Assembly (NCBI RefSeq): GCF_023101765.2
Contig: NC_064214.1
Location: 7,632,001 to 7,696,000, forward strand
Direction of reading: 5' to 3'
Length of the DNA stretch: 64,000 bases
DNA from: Spodoptera frugiperda
Lineage: Eukaryota; Arthropoda; Insecta; Lepidoptera; Noctuidae
The notes under the pieces: generated by a model
What the model was told of the DNA's origin: nothing
The model's input: only the letters and a program-made list of their open reading frames with translations
Database searches by the model: none
Position numbers and translations under genes: made by a program
Shown: positions 20,861-31,445 of the stretch, in pieces
Numbering within the stretch: position 1 is the stretch's first letter
Layout: the number at the start of each line of letters is the position of its first letter

Positions 20861-21109
20861 ATTATTTGTCTTCCCTAAAAAAACCCGGTACAATTCTAGT
20901 ACTATTACTAAGTTGACATCAATGTGCCTAATAATGCTTCTACATTCAGTACTATTCCAGACCCAGTGCTATTACTGAATTAAAAGTGCTGAATAATACT
21001 ACGCCCGACCTGGCATTTGAACACAAGACTCCTAACTTGACAGTCATTCTTTACACTACGTTATTTACTGTAACATACAAAAAAAATAAACATCTAGAGT
21101 GGCTTTATA

Positions 21110-21276
21110 CACCAGAGTCTAACCCATTATGTTACACAATAGGCTCACCCCCTATTACATGGGACTAATAACACAAATGGTGAAATGTTGGTGTATATTG
21201 TATAGCAGCATTGCGTGCCGTAATGTGCACCTCTGCCTACCTATTCGGGAATAAAAGGCGTGACGTTGCATATAAG
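21110..21276 (+). repeat. SINE-C copy, 3' portion
   Basis: AATAGGCTCACCCCCTATTA, ATGGGACTAATAACACAAAT, GTAATGTGCACCTCTGCC and GGAATAAAAGGCGTGACG match the body of SINE-C (27142-27442). The tRNA-like head is missing, as expected after 5' truncation. Confidence 0.75.
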
Positions 21277-21690
21277 TAAACAAAACACGGACTACGGACA
21301 AACCGCTATGAATAACTAAGCAAGTATTCATTACTAAATACATCAATAAATAATATAATATAGAGATCAGACGCAACTGGCTAATAAGTCGATCGGACCG
21401 TATATAAGCTGCGATAGGCGATTATAGGATTAATATTCTGCAAGTACAAAATAAGTAGCGTTGGTAGCGTCTAATAAAGTTATTATCTATTCTGTTAACG
21501 CCTAATAGGTGTTCAAAGTGAGACAGGAGTCAAGAAATTCGTAGTAGATGACGTGATATTTATAAACTAGTCTAAACATTAATGATAAATCTCATGACAC
21601 ACATTGACAGCTTTTCTAACTGCCTAAGACTGTGTAATGATTGACGGACATGAATAATATTAGACCCACTAACTATGAAAACATAAGTCT

Positions 21691-21935
21691 AAGTGTGGGA
21701 GAGCCATGCTTCGGTACGAATGGGCCGGCTCGACCGGAGTGATACCACGGCCTCACAGAAAATTGACGTGAAACAACGCTTGCGTCGTGTTTCGTTGTTT
21801 GGCTGAGGTTACCGAAGGTCCAACAACCCTTAAATTCTTAAACCCCAAAAAGCCGGCAACGCACTTGTAACGCTTCTGGTGTTTCGGGTGTCCATAGGCG
21901 GCGGCGATTGCTTACCAACAGGTGATCCGTCTACA
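21691..21935 (-). repeat. SINE-A copy
   Basis: AGTGTGGGAGAGCCATGCTT, GGCCGGCTCGACCGGAGTGA, ACTTGTAACGCTTCTGGTG, then GCGGCGATTGCTTACC. A deletion has joined the GTTACCGAAGG part to CAACAACCC, and the A-rich tail is eroded. Confidence 0.8.
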
Positions 21936-22447
21936 AAAAGTACATTCCTGTTACAATATCATCAGAATCTACTTTCTTCTGGTTTCTTCAACACATTCTT
22001 ATTCTTATTTAAATTACTGTTTACATCTAAACCATAAAACCAATCCTAGTAAACTAAAAACAACACAATAACAAAATACTTTTCACTTACAACTAACTTT
22101 AATATCACTTATCCTAACAAAAAGGGAGTAAACAGGAGTATAAGTCCTTGGCAGTCTCTGATGTAACAAAAAGTGGTCGGTCATCACACTAGAGGGCGTC
22201 ACTCGAAGACCAAGGTTCACGCCTGTAATCCTGTCTGTGACACGTCGGCAAAAAGTATCCGCCAGCCAAACTATTAAGGTCAACCAACACTTGATATGGA
22301 CGTACTATGTGTCTGTTTATCGTTAGAAATAGAGTCGAGATTGGTGCGAGAAAATATCGACTTTTAATCATTAACATTTATATTTTTTTGTGATTGTGTG
22401 TGATAAAACAACAAACAATATTACCATTCCATTTTATCTAAAACATA
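21936..22447. other. AT-rich non-coding DNA
   Basis: No supported feature. Confidence 0.35.
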
Positions 22448-22577
22448 CGACTACGAGAATGCTTTACGTTTAACGAGATCATTCAACGTTGGTTCATTCT
22501 CGCCGGTCAATTAGAGCGCCGAACAAGCTCTCGTTTCGTTTTCGTTCAATGTAAAGCAAACTCGTACTAAGGGTACT
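22448..22577. mobile_element. Foldback MITE M2, copy 2
   Basis: The left end is degraded (ACTACGAGAATGCTTTACG). The right end is well kept (GTAAAGCAAACTCGTACTAA, GGGTAC). The inner CAATTAGAGCGCCGAAC and CTCTCGTTTCG are the M2 core. Confidence 0.65.
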
Positions 22578-22652
22578 GAACTTCACTAAAACTATTTTTT
22601 GTGTTTTTCGAACAACCTCGAGTATCAATGTCGTAATAATATGACCAATTTA

Positions 22653-23560
22653 CCCAATACAGACTATTTCGGGGCACCGTCTAATTAAATCTATATCAAT
22701 CGACCTATCTACGAGTTTAGCACTAATAGTATGACATAGTCACAGACAATATCAGGTCAGAGACAAAATTGATGTATCACGAGTGTGATGGCGGGAAAAA
22801 AGGTAATGCATTTGTCGACTCTTCCCGCTGGTGTCATAAGAGCCGACTAAGCCTTGCATAGCGCATATAGGCAGTAACACTCTTTGTCAAACCCGTACTT
22901 TTAAACCGGGATCTCCAATCCAGTTGCTCGTGTGGAGATTATCGCTTTTGTAGAGGGCCATAGTCTAGCCATAAATGATAACAGCCCGTAAATGATTAAG
23001 TCTTTGACTGCCAATAGAAAACTGTTGAAGGCAAATCATCCGCTAACGTTGGTCACCGGTGACCACCACGGTGTTCGAAGTGTTAATGATGTCCCAATAT
23101 AGACTATTTCGGGCACCATCTAATTGGATATATCAATCGACCTATTTGCGAGTTTAGCACTAATAGTAGGACATAGAACCAGACAACATCAGGTCAGAGA
23201 CAAAACTGATGTATCGCGGGTGTGATGGCGGCAAAAATTTATAGGTAATGCATTTGTCAAGTCTCCCCGCAGGCGTCATAAGAGCCGACCAAGCGTTGCA
23301 TAGCGCATGTACGTAACAGCGCTCTCTATCAAACCCGTAATTTTAAACCACTATGTCCAATCCAGTATGGAGACTACTTATGGCAGATCCTTTTTTTGTT
23401 ATGCCGTAGTCTAGCAGTGAAGCCTGTTAATGATTAAATACCACCCAACACAGACTATTTCGGGGCACCATCTATATCATCTAATTGAATCTATATCAAT
23501 CGACCTATTTGCGAGTTTAGCACTAATAGTAGGACATAGGCACAGACAATACCAGGTCAG
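22653..23560. repeat. Tandem array, 2.3 diverged copies
   Basis: Three repeat starts, CCCAATACAGACTATTTCGG at 22653 and variants at 23093 and 23444, give unit lengths of 440 and 351 bp plus a truncated third unit ending at the CCAGGTCAG near 23560. Each unit has ATCAATCGACCTAT and TTTAGCACTAATAGTA. Units 1 and 2 also share TGATGGCGG, AGAGCCGAC..AAGC and ATAGCGCAT. Unit 1 alone carries GTTGGTCACCGGTGACCACC near its end. No coding frame. Confidence 0.75.
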
Positions 23561-23842
23561 GAGCTCGCACAGAAATGGCGTGTCGCAAGTAACAGTACGT
23601 TGACTCCCAACCACTAATGCTTACACAAATAACCAAACACTACCATTTAATTGGAATTATGACTATTACTGTATTTTCATAGCTACAGTATTTATTTTAT
23701 TCCGATATCGTTTTGATAGAAAGTAATTGTACCTAATATTCCTTCCTTACGACTAGTTTACATGAAAATTGTTTTGAAGAGTACATAGATACTGATTGGG
23801 ATTAAAGAGCAGGTACCTACACATAAAGAGGATTAATTTAGA

Positions 23843-24130
23843 GACTGACTCGTTGGTCGAGAGGTTTTCGATTTTCGAAATTTTCTCAGTAAGGGTCAGT
23901 TCATATCTGACGGAACATGCCTCACGTATTATCGGCCGCACAACAGATAAATGTATAGAAAAACACCTGATCGTTCACACTCAACCGATGATACCCTAAT
24001 GCAACTGATGATAAGCACGACGTATTTTGCATCAGATATGAACTGACCCTAAGAGTACTGAGTCCGGAATAGAGTCCAGTATACGGCAATAGAAAATTCG
24101 ACCTTTATTACATGGGATTCATAACATTTT
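23843..24130 (+). repeat. SINE-C copy split by a nested MITE
   Basis: The head GACTGACTCGTTGGTCGAGA is joined directly to GGTTTTCGATTTTCGAAA, so most of the tRNA-like part is deleted. The body resumes after the inserted element at GAGTACTGAGTCCGGAATAG and continues to TTATTACATGGGATTCATAA. A SINE-A copy follows immediately. Confidence 0.7.
23893..24049. mobile_element. PIF/Harbinger-like MITE with TAA target duplication
   Basis: A 157-bp element with perfect 18-bp terminal inverted repeats (GGGTCAGTTCATATCTGA), flanked by TAA at 23890-23892 and 24050-24052. The host SINE-C reads correctly across the site if one TAA and the element are removed. The 3-bp TWA target and GGG-starting termini fit the PIF/Harbinger superfamily. 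It is too short to code for transposase, so non-autonomous. Confidence 0.8.
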
Positions 24131-24280
24131 TCTTTTGTATAACACGGTAAACGAGCAGACTTATCACCTGATAGTAAGCAATCGCCGCCGCCCATGGACA
24201 TCTGTAACACACAAGTGCGTTTGTCGGCCTTTTGGCGTTTAGGAATTTGAGGTTGTTAGGGATTCGGGGATTAGGAAGAT
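24131..24280 (+). repeat. SINE-A copy, truncated
   Basis: TTGTATAACACGGTAAACGA, GTAAGCAATCGCCGCCGCCC, GTCGGCCTTTTGG and GGGATTCGGGGATTAGGAAG. The GTGGGAGAGCC end is missing. Confidence 0.75.
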
Positions 24281-24635
24281 CGAGAACACATAACTGGTGA
24301 AGTGGAAAAGATCGGTAATAAAAAGATATTATGTTATATACCCATCTTATATGATGTAGAGAGTAAATAAGCTTCTCGTATACATTTTCCGATGATATAG
24401 TTGCATTTCACTATGCAAATTTGAAGTAAAACAAACAAAGTGCGCGATACAGCTGACAATTTGTAGTCTGTAATAATATTCATTGAGTTCGGCTCGGTTC
24501 ACCGAACTATGCAGCAAGGCTTTGTATTACAACTATATTTATGTGTCACGTAAGTAAATTGGAATGTTTTCAGCCAGTGTTTTGGATTATAAAATGTAGC
24601 TTTCTATTATTGATTTTTTTAAGTTGCCCGTCTTT

Positions 24636-24822
24636 TGGGTTTTCTCCTGGGTCGTAGCTGCGTTTACAAACATACACTTTCACGAGCACAAGACACCTAG
24701 ACCCGAAACAACAATTTGTGGATCACACAATGAGTTATTCCGTGCGGGAATCGAACACAGCTATCTAATATCGCTACCGTACAGGTTGCATGGCAGCCAA
24801 TTGCCATGGCAACCATGCAGTC
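24636..24822 (-). repeat. SINE-D copy (tRNA-headed SINE)
   Basis: On the minus strand it runs from GACTGCATGGTTGCCATGGC (A-box side) through TTCGATTCCCGCACGGAATA (B-box) to ACAAATTGTTGTTTCGGGTC, GTTTGTAAACGC and the GGAGAAAACCC end. There is a small insertion between the A and B boxes. Confidence 0.75.
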
Positions 24823-25022
24823 ATTGTTGTTATGTCATGATTGTCAATTGTTTGAAAAAATAAAGAATATACTAGGTATACATTTTAACAAATTTAATAA
24901 ACCCACGTTTAAAAGCCGATTTTTCCAATGCCAGATACTTAACTTTATCATAGAAATAATTTAAAATTTGTAATAGTTTTTCCGTACCAAAAACTGTGAG
25001 ATGTTCATGAATAAAATATATC

Positions 25023-25250
25023 TGACTAGCTTTCCGCCCGCGGCTTCGCCCACGTGTAATTCGGTTATATATAGCGTTTTTTAATGATCTCGACAGGGCT
25101 TTTTCTTCCACAGGCTGAAATCTTGTTACAACTGGAATTAAATATAGCCTGTGTTACTCAGGGATGATGTAGCTTTCTAATGGTGAATGTTTGAAATCGA
25201 TTCAGTAGTTTCGGAGTTTATCGATTACATGTGTAAACAAACAAACATAA
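25023..25250 (-). repeat. LINE-like or Helitron-like repeat, 3' part
   Basis: On the minus strand it ends GCCGCGGGCGGAAAGCTAGT and begins near GTAATCGATAAACTCCGAAA, with CTACTGAATCGATTTC. This layout is widespread in Lepidoptera. The class is uncertain. A degraded relative is at 4555-4635. Confidence 0.5.
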
Positions 25251-25484
25251 TGAAAATAAAAAGATAATAAAAAGTAAATCTCATTAACGTTAAGAATTTA
25301 GGTGAAAATGGATGCGGACAAATTTCGTCTCTTCACTTGTTTCCTTTTAGCTGTTTGTATGGGTAGTGTTAACACAAAATAGGGATTTAAAGGCGTGATG
25401 TTATTAATGTTATGCATGTATGTACATAATTATGTATGTTATTATGTATGTTAAAGAGACGACTGAAAGTTGTCATACAAAGTC

Positions 25485-25631
25485 ATTTTTTTTAAGGATG
25501 GGAAATCATCAAATGACCTCTCCCGCTCTGGGTGGAACGGAAGGGAGTGTCAGACTTTTACTGACTAAAACCCACCTCGTTCCTTCAGTTGCCCTTTGCG
25601 TTCCGGGGCCACGGTATCGGCCGCAGCCCCG
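25485..25631 (+). repeat. SINE-B copy
   Basis: ATGACCTCTCCCGCTCTGGG, GGGAGTGTCAGACTTTTACT and CCACCTCGTTCCTTC, then a diverged GGTATCGGCCGCAGCCCCG end. Confidence 0.7.
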
Positions 25632-26125
25632 GCTCAGTTTATCCCGTTTCCCCCCCCTTGGGGGTTGACATTTCAAAAATCCCTTCTTAGTGCTCACTTA
25701 TGTTACTAAAGGAACCTCTGTTCAAAATCTCAGACTCCTATGCCGAGCGGTTTCGGCTGTGCGTTAATAAATCAGTCACCCAATCGCACCCCTTAAATCA
25801 CGATTGGAGGGTAGTTTGATAAAACTTATAATGTCAAACATATTTACTTGCCTATATACGGGTTCATGCCAAGTTTCAAGTTTATAAACCCAAGGAATAA
25901 GATTTTTCATAGAAACGTTTTTACCCCTTTTCCCCCCCTTGGGGGTTGAATTTCCAAAAATCCTTTCTTAGTGCTCCCCTACATATCCCAAGGAACCTAC
26001 ATTCCAAATTTCAGCTGTCTACGACCAGTAGTTTCGACTGTGCGTTGTCTGTCAGTCAGTCAGTCAGTCAGTCAGTCAGTCAGTCAGTCACTCAGTAACG
26101 GAAGAGTTTTATATATATAGATGAT
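25632..26125 (+). repeat. Repeat with duplicated module and CAGT tail
   Basis: The block CCCCCCTTGGGGGTTGA followed by TTCTTAGTGCTC occurs twice, about 281 bp apart (25657 and 25938), each followed by AAGGAACCT and a GTTTCG..TGTGCGTT motif. It ends in about eleven CAGT units (26051-26096). Tandem short-unit tails are typical of some non-LTR elements, so this may be a LINE 3' end. No coding frame. Confidence 0.55.
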
Positions 26126-26528
26126 TGAAAAATCCGTCCTAAATCATATTACTGCTTTTCATAGATAAAAAAAATACACCGAGACCTTGTAGAAAAAGTG
26201 AAGTCGTGACTTTTAATATAATTTACTATGGCTTTTCTTGAAATTACTTTTTTAAAAATAACTTTCCTAGTCTTAAAAAACTAAACTTTATCTTCCCTTC
26301 TACACACAAAACTTAAGATAATCCTAATTTATTGTAGAAGTAATAATAAATTCTAGTCAGTTCGAGTTACTTCAGCGGCAGGCGTGGCCGCGACTTGGAA
26401 CTTCCAACAAGCTGAACAATACCGTCGAGAGCAGAACGTTTTGTACCTTATTAATATTTCTCAAACAAATAACTAGGCATTGTTATATAAAATATTTGGA
26501 ATATTGTTTCATTATTTAGTGTGTGGAT
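26126..26528. other. AT-rich non-coding DNA
   Basis: No supported feature. Confidence 0.35.
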
Positions 26529-26920
26529 TATACAACGTGTAACAAAAAGGGGGTATACATATCAAGTGCACGGTTGCTAGACAACATAACAAACGATACG
26601 GGAAGGATTTTTTCAAATTCATGTTTTCATGGTACCAAGTTATGATTTTTTCCAATCGCGCCGCCGCGTGTTTCAAAATTAGGTAGACAGGTACTAGGCG
26701 ATCAGATTGACAGAAGAAATGTTTCGTAATATTAGCGAGTGATCCCTGTAGTGTTGTGACACGTTTGTATGATTTTAAATCAAGAACTATGCGATACCAA
26801 GTATTTGGTACAAAATTTTTTTAAACGTATTTTAAGCTGAAACTTTGTGTAGAGATTCTATTCAACCTGTATTCATCAGGGCTTCTTGATGTATATGGGT
26901 ATTTTGTTACACGTTGTATA
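26529..26920. mobile_element. Terminal-inverted-repeat element M7
   Basis: A 392-bp unit with perfect 19-bp inverted ends (TATACAACGTGTAACAAAA), then partial matches for about 15 bp more (GGGTATACATATCAAG against the right end). Because the outer TATA is palindromic, the exact edge and target duplication cannot be resolved. No transposase. Confidence 0.6.
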
Positions 26921-27141
26921 TATCGTTGCTTGAAAGATCGCAACTGTGAGTAATGGCATCAGCCACCGACTGTGTCCAATGTTTTGTATTACCAGTAAAA
27001 AATTTACAACCACCACAAGCCAAGCACGTGACCATAAAAGTATGAAACACCCTTACGGAACTCCTTAGAAATGTTACCAGACCTTTCTATAAGACAAAAT
27101 ACAAGATAAGTACATAATAACTGCGTTGCTAATAAGACAAA

Positions 27142-27442
27142 GACTGCCTCGTTGGTCGAATGGTCGGAACTGCGACTGCCGGGTAAGGGGTCTCGGGTTC
27201 GATTCCCGTGTCGGACAAAGTATTACTGGGCCTTTTTCGGATTTTCGAAATATTCTCAGTAGCATCATGGAGTCTAGAATTGTGTCCAGTATAGGACAAT
27301 AGGCTCAACCCCTATTTCATGGGACTTATTACACGAATGGTGAAAAGTGGGTGTACATTGTGTAGCGGTATTACGTGCCTTAATTTGCAGCTCTACCTAT
27401 CCCTACAGGGATAAAAGGCGTGACGTAGCATACGTACATAAG
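27142..27442 (+). repeat. SINE-C copy, full length
   Basis: The head GACTGCCTCGTTGGTCGAAT (A-box) and CGGGTTCGATTCCCG (B-box, about 27193-27207) form a tRNA-like RNA polymerase III promoter. The body TACTGGGCCTTTTTCGG, TCTCAGTAGCATCATGGAGT and ATTTCATGGGACTTATTACA follows, then the 3' end GGGATAAAAGGCGTGACG. It is the reference copy used for the others. Confidence 0.85.
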
Positions 27443-27967
27443 TAATACATGTAGTCTACATGTCTACATATAAACTCAATAAGTCATCATTAATTTTCCT
27501 CACTCATGTGTCATGAAAATAACCATTGACCCATTTTAATTTACTGCAGTCAACACCGGAATGCATTTTGAGAACGCGATTAATTTAAATACTATTGGAA
27601 AAAGTCAATTTAAATCTGTTTGATAAAACTCCCGCGCTGTCAACCGAATAATAAACGAGCACAGATAACGAATCGCATATTTTCATCAGCTTAACTATTT
27701 TCTTTATAATCTGCGACCGAGCCACAGATAATTAAACACGCGTTATGGCTGAGCAAGCGGTGCGAATATGGAAATTTGTGCTAGTAAGTTTAATGGTGCC
27801 TTCACTGGTTTAACTAACGAGGTTGGTATCGCGGTAGTCACCTTGATTTCATTTATGTACTTTGGTGAAAAGAACAACACCATTATTTAGGTTCTGCTAA
27901 TATTATTCTGATCGAGATATTGACATAGTTAATATAAGTTGTTACTTTTATTTTCTTATAGGTGTTC
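27443..27967. other. AT-rich non-coding DNA
   Basis: No supported feature. Confidence 0.35.
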
Positions 27968-28066
27968 AACGTCACGTCTTTTATCCCTGAAGGGGTAGGC
28001 TATACAATTTATACCCACTTTTCACCATTTGTGTTATAAGTCCCATGTAATAGGGGCTGAGTTTTG
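27968..28066 (-). repeat. SINE-C copy, 3' fragment
   Basis: AACGTCACGTCTTTTATCCC, CACTTTTCACCATTTGTGTT and CCCATGTAATAGGGGCTGAG are the end of SINE-C in reverse. About 25 bp between the two conserved parts is lost. Confidence 0.75.
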
Positions 28067-28263
28067 GTAAAAATGCGTGCTATAACTTATCGCTCGAAAA
28101 ATTATGTACCTAATTTTATCCATAATCCATGCATTAATAATGCATACGTAAAATAAAGCAATGCAAATAAATCGTTAAAATGAACCAATACTAAAATGAT
28201 GCAATACAATAATTATATTCATTTATTCACAAACACCTCTAACAATCAAATTACTGTATTCTG

Positions 28264-28514
28264 TACCCTTAGTACGAGTTTGCTTTACGTTTAACGAAAA
28301 CGAAACGAGAGCGCATTCGGTGCTCTGATTGGCCGGTTCGAATAAACCAACCAATCAGAACGTCGAACGCACTCTCGTTTCGATTAATTCAAACGTAAAG
28401 CAAACTCATACTAAGCTCTCTGATTGGCCGGCTCGAATAAACCAACCAATCACAGTGCCGAACGCGCATTCGTTTTGATTAATTTAACCGTAAAGCAAAC
28501 TCGTACTAAGGGTA
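28264..28514. mobile_element. Foldback MITE M2, composite copy
   Basis: Termini TACCCTTAGTACGAGTTTGC and, at the right, GCAAACTCGTACTAAGGGTA. The right half is present twice in tandem (28323 and 28418, period 95 bp), each starting CTCTGATTGGCCGG and ending CGTAAAGCAAACTC. So it is one left arm with two right arms. Confidence 0.75.
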
Positions 28515-28576
28515 TTGTATTCATTTAATTTCGCTCCATCACGTTGTGGTCCAATCAATGTATATAGGAACCATTA

Positions 28577-28614
28577 TATGTATGTTTGTATGTATGTATG
28601 TGTGTGTATGTATG
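28577..28614 (+). repeat. TATG/TG microsatellite
   Basis: Imperfect run of TATG, TTTG and TG units. Confidence 0.8.
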
Positions 28615-28834
28615 CTCACTCGTTTGAAAATTCATGCATCAATATGAATTAATTGATATCGATTTGGACGCTCTATTGAGTGGAAGTACGTTATTTATTT
28701 GATTTTGTAGGTTTAATGACCACAAGCGGAATGAGCACGAAATCTGCATTCGATTATCAATTTGAGAAATGTAATAACTAATTGGTCTTTTTTTATAACA
28801 CTTGAAATATCGATGCAAACTATCGTACGTAACC

Positions 28835-29165
28835 TCACGCCTGTCTCCCATGGGGGTAGGCAGAGACAATGGACCGCCAATTGCTACGATTCTTACACAC
28901 CTCTTTCGCTTCATCAACAGTCATCAGTCTTTTCATGCATGCTCGTCGGTTAAGGGTACTTTTAATTTGACCCTTCTTTAATATATCGCCAATCTGGTCT
29001 CTATATGTCCGTCTAGGGCGCCCTTCATATCCGCCTTGTATATTTCTTTCGTAAATCTGCTTTCATCCATCGTTTCTACAATGTCCAAAACCATCTTAAA
29101 TCGTCTTTCTTGCAAACTATTGAGCTGAAAATCTATTGAAGCAATTACACAGTCAATCATAGTCT
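28835..29165 (-). pseudogene. LINE endonuclease-reverse transcriptase, C-terminal fragment
   Basis: The last about 70 codons are readable on the minus strand, ending at the TGA at 28835-28837. They read GRPRRTYRDQIGDILKKGQ, NRRACMKRLM and VCKNRSNWRSIVSAYPHG in order. This is the C-terminal tail I associate with lepidopteran LINE polyproteins. A frameshift near 29040-29050 separates this from an upstream open stretch (QERRFKMVLDIVETMDES). There is no RT core in the window, so it is a 5'-truncated, decayed copy. A second piece of the same tail lies at 49833-49895. Confidence 0.6.
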
Positions 29166-29737
29166 TCCTCTAGAACACTAAAGAGGCTAATGCACTAGAT
29201 AAATTAATTTCCATGGAAAACTCACAACAATTCATTGCAATAATACATAAGGATTTTATAAAATAACAGGCTATTATCAGATTGGCAGATGTCAGGTATA
29301 TTTCTGTTATTATTCCGCCTTTTAACAGTGCATTCAACTTTCTATTGGTATCATAATTCTGTTCAATAGCCATTAGGGCTAAATTATTTTATCAAAAGAC
29401 CATTATTATTGACGTTTCTTACAGTATGAATCGTTATGACACCGCGGTTCAAGGTAGGACGATACCACAGACCGTAAAATTGACGACAAAAAAGTTCCGA
29501 GTAAATATAAATAGAAATCGTTCCCTTTAGAAAAAAGGTTGCATACCTATACGAGCTCTTTGGTTTGTAGAAGAAGAATGTTATATTGAGGTGTGTGAAG
29601 AAAAAAATACCTACGTTCTAGATTTGATTTTTTTTTAATGTCCAGATTTTTTTATTTGAATTTGGAATCCTCTAAAATATAAACTAGAATGAAATATTTT
29701 TGTAATTTTGATAAAATACAAAAAAGGAATGATGAAT
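29166..29737. other. AT-rich non-coding DNA
   Basis: No supported feature. Confidence 0.35.
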
Positions 29738-29950
29738 GAGTCCGTCAGTTAGGTAATGAGAAAATATTATAGTTATTTTTTTATTTTGTTATATAAGATA
29801 ACACTACTTGATAAAATTAATCAAAGTTTATTTCTACGTATAAAATGTACCTAGTGACGTCACGCGATATTTTAATATCTTGTCTAAATATTCTAAAATA
29901 ATCTACAAAGCCGACATTAGAAAAAAATTGGTCATCTAACCTATTATAGT
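29738..29950 (+). repeat. Unclassified interspersed repeat R, copy 2
   Basis: GTCCGTCAGTTAGGTAATGA, AATCAAAGTTTA, TGACGTCACGCGATATTTTA and TTGGTCATCTAACC occur in the same order as at 3315-3600, with internal deletions. Confidence 0.5.
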
Positions 29951-30954
29951 CGATCATACAAATTAGTTTCTTGATAATGGCCCCTTTCCTTGACATTACT
30001 TCTACACGCAGTGGTCTAATGAATAGGTGCTCCAATTTCCCTAATTACGTACCAGGTAACCTTAGCTTAACGGTTTTGGTACCTGTATCTTTTTTACTAT
30101 CACTAGATGAAAAGCTTCCTTTTAAATAGTTAATAATTTAGTGCGTATTTAATTTTTATAGTAGGTATATGGTTTAGTTTACTACCTATTTATACGTTAT
30201 GCCTACGTAACATGAACATTATACCTTGCAGAGTTCAATAAGAATAATATAACAAATAGTAAATTAACTCATAGAAACCTATTTATGTTATTTACTCTCA
30301 GAATGTGACAAAAACATCAAACAGGACACGAGTGAAAAATAAATGGCATCTAGAAACTAAGTCTACACAATGGTCCCCATACAAAGAGCCCAATTAACTT
30401 ATACCGCGCCAAGTCGCCATTCCGTGCGCCTTCCAAATTTGAATTTATTCCACAGATTAAGAAATTAAAGAGGTGACAAGCTCTACAATCTACAACAATA
30501 GGCCCCGTTTAGTCTTCCTATACAGCCTGTTTATTTTTATCCATACTTTTTGCTGAAAGTTAGGTGAGTAGTTACATTAAAAGAATCAAATTGACTTCGA
30601 TTTCGAAAGTCGGATTGTTTGTTTCTTATTTAACACCGACCTCGGAAATACAAGTTATTTTGACCATTGTTGTGTTTTTTTTAGCAAAAAGTTTTTTTAG
30701 TTAAAATTGGAATGTTTGAGTGATACTCTCAGTAAGAATTTGGCTGGTGATAAAAAAATCATGCTGTATTATAATCATAATGTAGTAATGTAATCCAATG
30801 TTTCATTTTATTATTTAAAAAAAAATCAATTGATCTCATGACTATCTATTTTAAGATACTAACTAAAGTGTCAAATAATTTGCTAAACTAGAAAATTAGG
30901 CACTAAAAGTGAACAATCAAAGGTGTGTCAGATCTCTCGACTCCTTATCTAAGG
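29951..30954. other. AT-rich non-coding DNA
   Basis: No supported feature. Confidence 0.35.
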
Positions 30955-31110
30955 CGCATAACCCGACCGATTTACGGAGGTAGCCGTGTTCCTCGCGCGG
31001 TAATGGCCAGTGCGTGCAAGCGGCCGCGGTCGCGATCGATCGCCCGTCGCAGTGCGGCAACACGCGATTTCCTCAACAGCTGATTTCCAAACACGCTCAT
31101 TGGCCGGCCT
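30955..31110. promoter_or_regulatory. Isolated GC/CpG-rich island
   Basis: About 150 bp of CpG-rich DNA (AAGCGGCCGCGGTCGCGATC, CGATCGCCCGTCGCAGTGCG) with an E-box-like CAGCTG and a CATTGGCC (inverted CCAAT), in otherwise AT-rich DNA. It may be a promoter, an enhancer or part of an untranslated exon. No convincing reading frame with splice sites was seen. Confidence 0.25.
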
Positions 31111-31445
31111 ATGAACTACGAACCAAAGCCATTATAATGCAATTTGTGGTCTATTCTTTTTTTAATTTGAATTTGAACGAGCGTCGTGCGAATTTGAAGT
31201 GTTCGATTTTTTTGCAATGTCAAATTTTGTGCTGGATTTAAAGTTGGAATCAAATCTAAACAATAATGTAAATTCATTAAAAATATTTATTTTATATTTT
31301 GGATTTTTTTTAATAAAATTCTGGCATAAATGAGTTCCTAACTTTACTGTATAACATTTTAAAATTCCCATACAATTAATCAAGTTAAGTTCTTCTTAGG
31401 TATATTAACGCATTAACTATCGACAGAAAATTAACTAACTGTCGC
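31111..31445. other. AT-rich non-coding DNA
   Basis: No supported feature. Confidence 0.35.

Noticed and set aside
26051..26096. CRISPR-like regular repeat
   Set aside because: Simple CAGT microsatellite without spacers, in a eukaryotic context.
27146..27215. tRNA gene with a B-box GGTTCGATTCC
   Set aside because: Continuous with a SINE body found at several other places. The downstream half does not fold as an acceptor stem that I can see, so it is a SINE head.
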